A DNA stretch of 64,000 nucleotides, from NCBI GenBank assembly GCA_024220505.1, contig JAKZZE010000031.1:372001-436000 (forward strand), in the 5' to 3' direction. The stretch's first letter is position 1. The number at the start of each line of letters is the position of its first letter. Origin of the DNA: Rhizopus arrhizus (lineage: Eukaryota > Mucoromycota > Mucoromycetes > Mucorales > Rhizopodaceae). Under the pieces are notes generated by a model that ran no database searches, had not been told where the DNA came from, and worked only from the letters and a program-made list of their open reading frames with translations. Shown piece by piece: positions 1 to 12,600 of this stretch. A program made the translations under genes and the position numbers.

Positions 1-363
1 TTACAATGAAGTGTATTTGCTTCAAGGGACTTCTTGTTCTTGATATTAGGTAAAATAAAAGAAAACCCAAAGAGATTTACTTTATATAATATTTATTAAA
101 ATAATCAAAAAGTAAAGTAAATAAAGTGAAGTGAAGTGAGAAGTTAAAGTTTTTGTAAGTATAAGAAATATTGAAGTTATTTATATGTTTTTGGCTTTTC
201 TGATTATTTGCTGTTTTTGATGATTTTGTGGATATTCTATATTTTTTTTGTATTTTGCTGGATTTGTCTGCATTCATACATATTTGTTTATATTTTCCTG
301 GATCCGAACTAGTTAGAGAGAGAAGTCAAATGCTGACAAAGTTTGCTGCATTGTATTACAACA
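1..363 (-). repeat. Truncated reverse-oriented LTR of a Ty3-like family
   Basis: The reverse complement of this stretch matches the forward LTR-like sequence at 61693-62200. Shared blocks include the TGTTGTAA start (here ending at 363), the CAATGCAGCAAACTTTG block, and the block around positions 1-40 that reads as 'cttgaag...cttcattgtaa' in forward orientation. That last block also occurs in the intact LTRs near 48825 and 60620. The copy runs off the left edge, so no partner LTR or internal region is visible. It is clearly diverged from the 61693 copy, so it is an old or different subfamily member. Confidence 0.7.
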
Positions 364-640
364 TTAAGGGAACAGTTGTAGTAATAACGCTGCTCTTTTA
401 TAAAATCACTTCGTAGTTCATGACAAACCAAGGCACAAACAAGGTGGTAAACTGTTTTATATGAAACAAATTCGGCTTTGCTACTTATAATCATTTTGAG
501 AACCATCATTTAATATAATGGTGTTTTCACACTCTCAACATAATAAAAAATAATAGAAGTACAAATTAGTTTTTGTTTAAAATTTTTAGTTTATTTTAGT
601 CGTATTTTTATGAAATGGATAACAGTGTACATGTTTTTCT
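364..640. other. Intergenic, 3' side of the giant gene
   Basis: AT-rich sequence between the LTR remnant and the stop codon of the giant minus-strand gene. It probably holds that gene's 3' UTR and polyadenylation region; 'aataaaaaata'-type A/T runs are present near 540-600. No gene is supported here. Confidence 0.5.
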
Positions 641-3600
641 TTAACCGATAACAGCGTTAGTAACTGTTTCAGCAGCGTCAGCTACAGTAGCGACTACTCT
701 TTGAAACCAAGAACGAGTAACTGGAGCTTCTACCTTTGTAACGGCTTTAGTTTCAACGAATGCTTCATAACTTTCAGCAAAGATGTCTAAACCATCAAAG
801 TGAATATCAAAGTCTTGAGCAGGAATGTTTTCTTGGCGATCAATTAATACAGTCTTGGCTCCATTTTGCTTAGCAGCTTGGAGGATTTCTGGGTTGGAAG
901 AAACAACAGCGAGTTCACTAGGATCCTTTAAGCAACAAAGCATAGCGGCGTTAGAAAGGACAGTAGTAGAAGTACTTCTGATATCAGTAAAGTTATCTCT
1001 AGCAATACAAGCAGCGAACACATCACCAGTGAGTTGAGCGTGCCAGTTAAGTCCAGCATGTCTTGCCACCTTCATTAAAGTACAGAGCTTGAATCCGCAT
1101 GAGATAGAAACAGCAAACATACCATCAACTTGCTTAATCTTTTGAAGACTGGAAGTACTGTCTTGGAAAGGTTGAAGCTTGAACCAAGTTGTGCAAAGGG
1201 TGTTCAATTCTTCATCAGTGAACGCATTTTCAAGAGAGTATTCGGATAAAATTAATCTCAAAGAGATAAGAAGGACTTCACGATCACAAGTAGAGTAGTC
1301 AATCTTGCAACGTTGTTCAAGGAAGACATTGTACCATCTGACCACAAGCTTTTCAACATCGACATGACCAAAAGTAGATGAGTTCTTCTTCGAAACAATT
1401 GTGTTCCAGATTTGAGAAATGGTCAAACGGTAGTTAAGAACAGTATCGGGCAAGTCAAAAGCAAATGCCTTGACATCCTTGAACGAAGCAGGGAACTCAG
1501 TGGTTTCAATCCATGTCACAGACTTTCCTTCAAATCCAACAGAAATGGCAGTTTCAGTAGTATTTTCGAGAGCAACAACAGCGTTACGTTTGGATTGGGA
1601 TTCAATGATGGAAACCTTCTCTTCAATGACTTCGATATCTTCATCAGAGACTACAATTTCCTCAACTGCGCATATTTGAGTTGAAACAATCTTTTGAATG
1701 TTGTCAAATGATTCAATAGCTTGCTTTTGAGCACCTTGAACAGTGACAGCCACATTAGAATCACAATCTTCAGAGACTGTGTAATCGAATTCAAAGGCTT
1801 TCTTGGCTTCAGTAATAATAACAGAGGCTTCTTGGTTAGCATCTGTGATAAGCTGTTGAATTTCTTTCTTCTTATCGTCAGCACTAACTTCAGTAGAGGC
1901 AATGACACCTCTGATTTTACCAAAAAGAACATCATACCAAGACGACAGCTTGGCTTGAGTATCTTGAACAACGATAGCAACGACTTGTTGAGTCTCCTTT
2001 TGGGCTTGTTCAACATTCTCATAGCGAACAACATCAACAGTCTTTTCAGGAGCTACAGCAGGCTTCGTATCAGAAGCAGCAATGATAGCAATTGAACCAG
2101 AGTCAACATCGACTTTTTGAGTGGTAGTCCTGGGAGAAACCTTTTCATAAACGACTTGCTTGGTTTCTTCAAGTTGAACGTCAAGTGTCTTCTTTAATTC
2201 TTCCTTAGCATCATGGAAAGTGATCTTTTGAGGGATCTTGTTATCAGCATAGGCTTCATTGACAGAAGTTTTGATACCAGATATTTGAGATTTAACAGAT
2301 TCATGGAGCTTATCGTAGTAAACATCCAATTCTTGTACTTCAGAACTAGAGCCAGCCTTGGATTTTTCAAGGATGATTTGCAATTGAGATTCTTCAGCAG
2401 CAATGGCAGCATTTACATCTTCAGCACAATCACCGACTTCAAGCATAGAATTAATCTTTTCAATGAGACCAGAGAACCAACCATAAGTAGTCTCAGCAGC
2501 TTTTTCGACATGACCAATGACTTCAACATTTTCAACTATGCATTGCGGTTAATATAAAAAAATTAATCATATAATCAAAACATCTTACCTGGAGTGATTT
2601 CTCTTGAAACAGTAACAGTGGTTTTGCTTGTATCACCTTCTTGCACATCATACTCACCGATAACAACACCTTCAATGCGATCCACCTTTGTAACATCTTC
2701 AACCTTGTAATCTTCAACATCCACAACAACTTGTTTATCTTTGTGTATTTGAGTCTTGGTTACGTCCTTTTCGCCAACGGTAATGACATCGGTAGTGACT
2801 TGGACATCCTCAATGACCTTAGAATCAGTAGATACAACTTCATTTGCTTTAGTCTTAGTAGACTTATCAGAACCGACAGCAACGGAGACAACTTCAGTTT
2901 CAGTAACGGTAGATTCCTCAACCTCATCAACAACTTGGTCTTTAATTGTAGCTTCCTTAGGAGAGTTTTTCTTCTCATCAGAATCGAATACGGCAACAGT
3001 ACCAATTGCGGCACCAACGGCAATAATTTCTTTAACAGTATCAACCTTAGAGTCCTTGGAAACAACATCAACTTCAGAAACAACTTCTTCAACTGTGGCC
3101 TTATCAATAACAGCTTCAGTCTTCTTATCACCAGCAACAACTTCAACAGTAACAGAATCATCAGCTTTCTTGATGGTTTGTTCGATAGCAGAGACTTTTT
3201 CCTTATCTGCAACAACTGTCTCAGCGATAGCACCGGCAACTTCACCAATAGCATAGGATTCGGAATCGGTGATCTTTTCAACTTTGCTAGTAGGCTTATC
3301 TTCAGTGATAACTTCAACGTTAACCTTGTCAGAACCCTTGATAGTAGTTTCAATGATATCAACTGTGTCCTTATCACTGACAATACCGGCAACGAGAGTA
3401 CCAGCTACAACAGATGTAGGAATAGTTTCTGATCCAATGTTAACTTCTTGTTTGACGGTTTCATCAGTTTCCTTTACAATAACATCAACCTTGGTATCAA
3501 CGGAAACCTTATTGTCTGAGGAAACAAGGGTAGCGTCGGTTTCAGTAACAGTGATATCAACGGAATCAGATTTGCTGATGATTCTTTGGGTATCAACAGT

Positions 3601-6600
3601 GTCGTTCACAACAGCTTCCACAATACTACCAGCAATGACACCAGTGGTAACTATTTCAGTAGTACCAACTACAATCTCTTGATCTTTGTCTTCAGTAGAA
3701 GAGACATCATGTTCCTTGATAACAACTTCAATTTTCTTGGAGCCAGTCTTGTCTTCTACGTTCTTGGATGAGACTACCGAGTCAGCCTTCTTATCGCCAA
3801 CAGTGACTTCAATAACAACTTCATCATTTTCTGTGAGAATGGTTTCATCAGCAGTGGTTTCCTTGTGCTTAACAATCTCAGCAACTGCACCAGCAACAAT
3901 ACTAGCAGCAATGACTTGAGCCTTGGAAACATTGTCTTTGCCAGATTCTTGAGTAGCGACATCTACCTTGGAAACTGTCTTTTCGACATCAGAAGTATCA
4001 ACAATAGTCTTGGTTGTCTTTCCATCAATGGTAACTTCAATGACAATAGCATCAGATTCTTTGACAATAGTCTCTACATTAGAAGAAACTTCTTCATCAC
4101 CAACGATGACTTCGGTAACAGCACCAGAAACAACACCAGCAGTAGTGCCTTGAGATTTGGAAACAATATCAATGATAGAAATATATTCTTTTCTATCAAC
4201 GATAGTCTCATCACCAGAAACTACCTCAGCCACACGTTTCACAATAGGCTGTTCTTCTTCGGAGATTACTTCAATGTTAACAGAGTCGGATTCCTTGACA
4301 ATAGTGTCAATGGCAGAGACAGTGTCCTTGTCCTTGACGATAGTTTCAGTGACAGTACCTGCAATGACACCAGTGACACCAGTCACTTCTTCAACAGTCT
4401 TGACAATGGTCTCTTCCTCACCAACGACGACATCAGTCTTCTTGATAATGACTTGAACTTGAGAGTCAGAAGTGGTCTTGTCTTTGTTAATAGAGTCAAT
4501 ATCTTGCTCGCCAACAATAATGTCAATATCGACAGAGTCGGTCTTCTTGACAATGTCCTTGATGATCTTGGCGACATCCTTGTTGGTAACAATAGCTTCA
4601 TTAACAGCGCCAACAACAACACCAGTGGTGATAGTATCAACTTCAGTGTTATCAGTGATGGTGGTGGTATCAATGATAGCCTTGGTCTTCTTGTCACCAG
4701 CAATGACTTCGACAGTGATATAATCAGAATCTTTGACGATAGTGTCAATGGCAGAGACAGTATCCTTGTCCTTGACAATGGTCTCGGTGACGGTACCAGA
4801 GATAACACCAGTGACTTCAGTAGTATCAATGATAGTGATTTCCTCACCAATTACTTCAGTCTCAGAGACATCAACAACAGTCTTCTTGTTATCAACAACT
4901 TGCTTGGTTTCTTTGACAACGACATCAATGTGAGAGTCAGAGATGGTCTTGTCTTTGGTAACAACATCAACTTCCTGTTCGCCAACAATCACATCAACAT
5001 CAATGGATTCAGATTCCTTGACAATAGTATCAACGACAGTGGCAGTTTCCTTGTCAGCGACAATGGCTTCAGTAACAGCACCAACAACAACACCAGTAGC
5101 GACAGTATCAGGCTTAGTGGCATCAGTAATCTTAGTAGTATCGACTACAGCCTTGGTCTTCTTGTCACCAACAATGACTTCAACATCAACAGAGTCGGAT
5201 TCCTTGACAATAGTGTCAATGGCAGAGACAGTGTCCTTGTCCTTGACGATAGTTTCAGTGACAGTACCTGCAATGACACCAGTGACACCAGTCACTTCTT
5301 CAACAGTCTTGACAATGGTCTCTTCCTCACCAACGACGACATCAGTCTTCTTGATAATGACTTGAACTTGAGAGTCAGAAGTGGTCTTGTCTTTGTTAAT
5401 AGAGTCAATATCTTGCTCGCCAACAATAATGTCAATATCGACAGAGTCGGTCTTCTTGACAATGTCCTTGATGATCTTGGCGACATCCTTGTTGGTAACA
5501 ATAGCTTCATTAACAGCGCCAACAACAACACCAGTGGTGATAGTATCAACTTCAGTGTTATCAGTGATAGTGGTGGTATCAATGATAGCCTTGGTCTTCT
5601 TGTCACCAGCAATGACTTCGACAGTGATATAATCAGAATCTTTGACGATAGTGTCAATGGCAGAGACAGTATCCTTGTCCTTGACAATGGTCTCGGTGAC
5701 GGTACCAGAGATAACACCAGTGACTTCAGTAGTATCAATGACAGTGATTTCCTCGCCAATTACTTCAGTCTCCTTGTCATCAACAACTTGCTTGGTCTCC
5801 TTGACAATGACATCAATATGAGAGTCAGAGATAGTCTTGTCTTTGGTAACAACATCAACTTCCTGTTCGCCAACAATTACGTCAACATCAACAGTGTCAG
5901 TCTTCTTGACAATGTCTTCAACGACAGTGGCAGTTTCCTTGTCAGCGACAATGGCTTCAGTAACAGCACCAACAACAACACCAGTAGCGACAGTATCAGG
6001 CTTAGTGGCATCAGTAATCTTAGTAGTATCGACTACAGCCTTGGTCTTCTTGTCACCAACAATGACTTCAACATCAACAGAGTCGGATTCCTTGACAATA
6101 GTATCAATGGCAGAGACAGTGTCCTTGTCCTTGACGATAGTTTCAGTGACGGTACCTGCAATGACACCAGTGACACCAGTCACTTCTTCAACAGTCTTGA
6201 CAATGGTCTCTTCCTCACCAACGACGACATCAGTCTTCTTGATAATGACTTGAACTTGAGAGTCAGAAGTGGTCTTGTCTTTGTTAATAGAGTCAATATC
6301 TTGCTCGCCAACAATAATGTCAATATCGACAGAGTCGGTCTTCTTGACAATGTCCTTGATGATCTTGGCGACATCCTTGTTGGTAACAATAGCTTCATTA
6401 ACAGCGCCAACAACAACACCAGTGGTGATAGTATCAACTTCAGTGTTATCAGTGATAGTGGTGGTATCAATGATAGCCTTGGTCTTCTTGTCACCAGCAA
6501 TGACTTCGACAGTGATATAATCAGAATCTTTGACGATAGTGTCAATGGCAGAGACAGTATCCTTGTCCTTGACAATGGTCTCGGTGACGGTACCAGAGAT

Positions 6601-9600
6601 AACACCAGTGACTTCAGTAGTATCAATGACAGTGATTTCCTCGCCAATTACTTCAGTCTCCTTGTCATCAACAACTTGCTTGGTCTCCTTGACAATGACA
6701 TCAATATGAGAGTCAGAGATAGTCTTGTCTTTGGTAACAACATCAACTTCCTGTTCGCCAACAATTACGTCAACATCAATGGATTCAGATTCCTTGACAA
6801 TAGTATCAACGACAGTGGCAGTTTCCTTGTCAGCGACAATGGCTTCAGTAACAGCACCAACAACAACAGCGGCAACGGCACTTTCAGTCTTAGAAACACC
6901 AGTGTTTGGCTTGGTAATGGTCTTGTCGCCAGTGGCCCATTGATCAGTTTCTTTCTGAATAACGTCGACTTGAGAAGTATGAGCGGTTTTGTCTTCAATA
7001 ATAGCAGTTGTCTTTTCGTCAACATCAACAGACTTGGGTTTCTTGGTATCAATAACAGATATTTCCTTGATATCATTAGCTACAGTTTCGGTTACCACTT
7101 TTTCAACAATATCAATTTCTTCCGTGACAATGGCAGTAGTATCGACTACGGTTTCAACCTTCTCATCACCAGAGATAATTTGGATAGCTATAGCATCAGA
7201 AGTTTGGGCAGTATTGCCAACGACAGATGAAGTGTCCTTGTTACCGAGTACAGATTCCGCAATAGTACGAGCAACGATAGCACCAATGCTGGTATTATTC
7301 TTCTTGGTAACTGCAGAATCAACTGGGGCAGATTCCTTAAGGACAAAGCCAAGTTGTGATGTGGACTTGTATTTATCTGTATCTTTATCTGTGATAAGTT
7401 CAACGTCAAAGGAACCAGAACCTTGGACAATAGTATCAACATTGGATAAAACCTTTTCACTTCCAATGACAGCAGAAACAACGCCACCAGCAATAACACC
7501 TGCGGTGATAGCTTCAGGGATAGAAACAGTTTCAGTTTTTACTTGTGTTTCATCAATGACAACTAAGGTTAAGAGAGAGAGAGAGAGAAAGGAAGTTAGC
7601 TACTTGATAGTGTAAAGCTATTTTTATAACTATATATTTACCATCAGTAACGTCAATGACATTTTGAGTAACAGTAGTTCCAGTAATGACTTCGATGGTT
7701 ACTGAATCAGATTGCCCAATAATTGTTCCCACTTTGGAAGCAGTTTCCTTGTCCTTCACGATGCGTTCAGCCACAACGCTAGCAATGATACCAGTAGTGT
7801 CAACAGGCGCAGTTTCAATTTCTTTGATGCGTTGGTCGTTAACAATTTCTGTTTCTTTAACAATGATACCAATCTTGGAGTCAGCGGTAATTAAGCCAGT
7901 AGGCTTTTCGGTAGTAACAACTTCAATAGATACATCGCCATACTTTTTGACAATGTCTTCAATAGCAGAAACAACCTTCTGGTCACGAATAACAGCTTCT
8001 GTAACAGCGCCAACAACAATGCCAGTAGCAACAGCCTCATTCTTTGTAACAAATTCGATTATAGTTTGCTCTTGAACAGGCTTAGAAACTCCAACAGTTT
8101 CAATCTTCTTGTCACCAGTAATAACTTCAACAGAAGCCGAAGTCTCCTTGTCAGTGCTTATGTCTTCAGTAGTAATACCTGTGATAACTGTAGCGGAGGT
8201 ATCAGCAACCACATCCTCAACACTAATGACATCAGAAGTAACGGTTTCCTTGAGAGTAACGTCAACCTTAGAAACGGTAGCATCTTCTGTGTCAACCTCA
8301 CCAATGACAACCTCGGATTTCTTGTCATCAGCAGTGACTTCAACAATAGTGCCCTTGGATTCCTTAACAGTAGTTTCAATTTCGGATGGCTTATCATTAG
8401 CAATAACTTCGACAACGGCGCCGGCAACAATACCAGCAGCAACAGTTCCGATCTTGGAGGTAACAGAATCCTTGGTAGTGTCCTTGACATTTTCAAAATC
8501 CTTAGAGGTGTCAGTTTTCTTGACAGTATCAACCTTTGAAGCAACTTGCTCTACAGCAGAGGTATCAACAACAGTATCAACCTTCTTGTCACCCCCAATG
8601 ATTTCAACTGTGACGGACTCTGCATCAGTAATAATAGATTCAACAGCGCTAGCGACCTTTTCGTCATTAACAATAGCTTCAGTAACAGCGCCTGCAATAA
8701 CACCACTAGATTCAGTCTTCTTGTCATCAACAACAGTCTTCTTGTTATCAACAACTTGCTTGGTTTCTTTGACAACGACATCAATGTGAGAGTCAGAGAT
8801 GGTCTTGTCTTTGGTAACAACATCAACTTCCTGTTCGCCAACAATCACATCAACATCAATGGATTCAGATTCCTTGACAATAGTATCAACAACAGTGGCA
8901 GTTTCCTTGTCAGCGACAATGGCTTCAGTAACAGCACCAACAACAACACCAGTAGCGACAGTATCAGGCTTAGTGGCATCAGTAATCTTAGTAGTATCGA
9001 CTACAGCCTTGGTCTTCTTGTCACCAACAATGACTTCAACATCAACAGAGTCGGATTCCTTGACAATAGTGTCAATGGCAGAGACAGTGTCCTTGTCCTT
9101 GACGATAGTTTCAGTGACAGTACCTGCAATGACACCAGTGACACCAGTCACTTCTTCAACAGTCTTGACAATGGTCTCTTCCTCACCAACGACGACATCA
9201 GTCTTCTTGATAATGACTTGAACTTGAGAGTCAGAAGTGGTCTTGTCTTTGTTAATAGAGTCAATATCTTGCTCGCCAACAATAATGTCAATATCGACAG
9301 AGTCGGTCTTCTTGACAATGTCCTTGATGATCTTGGCGACATCCTTGTTGGTAACAATAGCTTCATTAACAGCGCCAACAACAACACCAGTGGTGACAGT
9401 ATCAACTTCAGTGTTATCAGTGATAGTGGTGGTATCAATGATAGCCTTGGTCTTCTTGTCACCAGCAATGACTTCGACAGTGATATAATCAGAATCTTTG
9501 ACAATAGTGTCAATGGCAGAGACAGTATCCTTGTCCTTGACAATGGTCTCGGTGACGGTACCAGAGATAACACCAGTGACTTCAGTAGTATCAATGACAG

Positions 9601-12600
9601 TGATTTCCTCACCAATTACCTCAGTCTCTTTGTCGTCAACAGCAGTCTTCTTGTCATCAACAACTTGCTTGGTTTCTTTGACAACGACATCAATGTGAGA
9701 GTCAGAGATGGTCTTGTCTTTGGTAACAACATCAACTTCCTGTTCGCCAACAATCACATCAACATCAATGGATTCAGATTCCTTGACAATAGTATCAACA
9801 ACAGTGGCAGTTTCCTTGTCAGCGACAATGGCTTCAGTAACAGCACCAACAACAACACCAGTAGCGACAGTATCAGGCTTAGTGGCATCAGTAATCTTAG
9901 TAGTATCGACTACAGCCTTGGTCTTCTTGTCACCAACAATGACTTCAACATCAACAGAGTCGGATTCCTTGACAATAGTGTCAATGGCAGAGACAGTGTC
10001 CTTGTCCTTGACGATAGTTTCAGTGACAGTACCTGCAATGACACCAGTGACACCAGTCACTTCTTCAACAGTCTTGACAATGGTCTCTTCCTCACCAACG
10101 ACGACATCAGTCTTCTTGATAATGACTTGAACTTGAGAGTCAGAAGTGGTCTTGTCTTTGTTAGTAGAGTCAATGTCTTGCTCGCCAACAATAATGTCAA
10201 TATCGACAGAGTCGGTCTTCTTGACAATGTCCTTGATGATCTTGGCGACATCCTTGTTGGTAACAATAGCTTCATTAACAGCGCCAACAACAACACCGGT
10301 AGTGACAGTATCAACTTCAGTGTTATCAGTGATAGTGGTGGTATCAATGATAGCCTTGGTCTTCTTGTCACCAGCAATGACTTCGACAGTGATATAATCA
10401 GAATCTTTGACAATAGTGTCAATGGCAGAGACAGTATCCTTGTCCTTGACAATGGTCTCGGTGACGGTACCAGAGATAACACCAGTGACTTCAGTAGTAT
10501 CAATGACAGTGATTTCCTCGCCAATTACTTCAGTCTCCTTGTCATCAACAACTTGCTTGGTCTCCTTGACAATGACATCAATATGAGAGTCAGAGGTGGT
10601 CTTGTCTTTGGTAACAATATCAACTTCCTGTTCGCCAACAATCACGTCAACATCAACAGTGTCAGTCTTCTTGACAATGTCTTCAACGACAGTGGCAGTT
10701 TCCTTGTCAGTGACAATGGCTTCAGTAACAGCACCAACAACAACACCAGTAGCGACAGTATCAGGCTTAGTGGCATCAGTAATCTTAGTAGTATCGACTA
10801 CAGCCTTGGTCTTCTTGTCACCAACAATGACTTCAACATCAACAGAGTCGGATTCCTTGACAATAGTATCAATGGCAGAGACAGTGTCCTTGTCCTTGAC
10901 GATAGTTTCAGTGACAGTACCTGCAATGACACCAGTGACACCAGTCACTTCTTCAACAGTCTTGACAATGGTCTCTTCCTCACCAACGACGACATCAGTC
11001 TTCTTGATAATGACTTGAACTTGAGAGTCAGAAGTGGTCTTGTCTTTGTTAGTAGAGTCAATATCTTGCTCGCCAACAATAATGTCAATATCGACAGAGT
11101 CGGTCTTCTTGACAATGTCCTTGATGATCTTGGCGACATCCTTGTTGGTAACAATAGCTTCATTAACAGCGCCAACAACAACACCAGTGGTGATAGTATC
11201 AACTTCAGTGTTATCAGTGATAGTGGTGGTATCAATGATAGCCTTGGTCTTCTTGTCACCAGCAATGACTTCGACAGTGATATAATCAGAATCTTTGACG
11301 ATAGTGTCAATGGCAGAGACAGTATCCTTGTCCTTGACAATGGTTTCGGTGACGGTACCAGAGATAACACCAGTGACTTCAGTAGTATCAATGACAGTGA
11401 TTTCCTCACCAATTACCTCAGTCTCTTTGTCGTCAACAGCAGTCTTCTTGTCATCAACAACTTGCTTGGTTTCTTTGACAACGACATCAATGTGAGAGTC
11501 AGAGATGGTCTTGTCTTTGGTAACAACATCAACTTCCTGTTCGCCAACAATCACATCAACATCAATGGATTCAGATTCCTTGACAATAGTATCAACAACA
11601 GTGGCAGTTTCCTTGTCAGCGACAATGGCTTCAGTAACAGCACCAACAACAACACCAGTAGCGACAGTATCAGGCTTAGTGGCATCAGTAATCTTAGTAG
11701 TATCGACTACAGCCTTGGTCTTCTTGTCACCAACAATGACTTCAACATCAACAGAGTCGGATTCCTTGACAATAGTGTCAATGGCAGAGACAGTGTCCTT
11801 GTCCTTGACGATAGTTTCAGTGACAGTACCTGCAATGACACCAGTGACACCAGTCACTTCTTCAACAGTCTTGACAATGGTCTCTTCCTCACCAACGACG
11901 ACATCAGTCTTCTTGATAATGACTTGAACTTGAGAGTCAGAAGTGGTCTTGTCTTTGTTAGTAGAGTCAATGTCTTGCTCGCCAACAATAATGTCAATAT
12001 CGACAGAGTCGGTCTTCTTGACAATGTCCTTGATGATCTTGGCGACATCCTTGTTGGTAACAATAGCTTCATTAACAGCGCCAACAACAACACCGGTAGT
12101 GATAGTATCAACTTCAGTGTTATCAGTGATAGTGGTGGTATCAATGATAGCCTTGGTCTTCTTGTCACCAGCAATGACTTCGACAGTGATATAATCAGAA
12201 TCTTTGACGATAGTGTCAATGGCAGAGACAGTATCCTTGTCCTTGACAATGGTTTCGGTGACGGTACCAGAGATAACACCAGTGACTTCAGTAGTATCAA
12301 TGATAGTGATTTCCTCACCAATTACTTCAGTCTCAGAGACATCAACAACAGTCTCCTTGTCATCAACAACTTGCTTGGTTTCTTTGACAATGACATCAAT
12401 GTGAGAGTCAGAGGTGGTCTTGTCTTTGGTAACAGTATCAACTTCCTGTTCGCCAACAATCACATCAACATCAACGGATTCTGATTCCTTGACAGTGTCT
12501 TCAATGACAGTGGCAGTCTCCTTGTCAGCGACAATGGCTTCAGTAACAGCACCACTAATGACACCAGCAATAACAGTTTCAGTTTTGACATCAGTCCTGG

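Noticed and set aside
3865..7230. 1,121-codon plus-strand ORF opposite the exon-9 array
   Set aside because: Low-complexity Asn/Ser/Asp sequence that is the antisense of the repeats. Because units are identical and multiples of three, one stop-free unit makes the whole antisense frame open.
8546..12484. 1,312-codon plus-strand ORF opposite the exon-8 array
   Set aside because: Same cause as above; the recurring 155-codon and 140-codon frames in this region are also repeat shadows.
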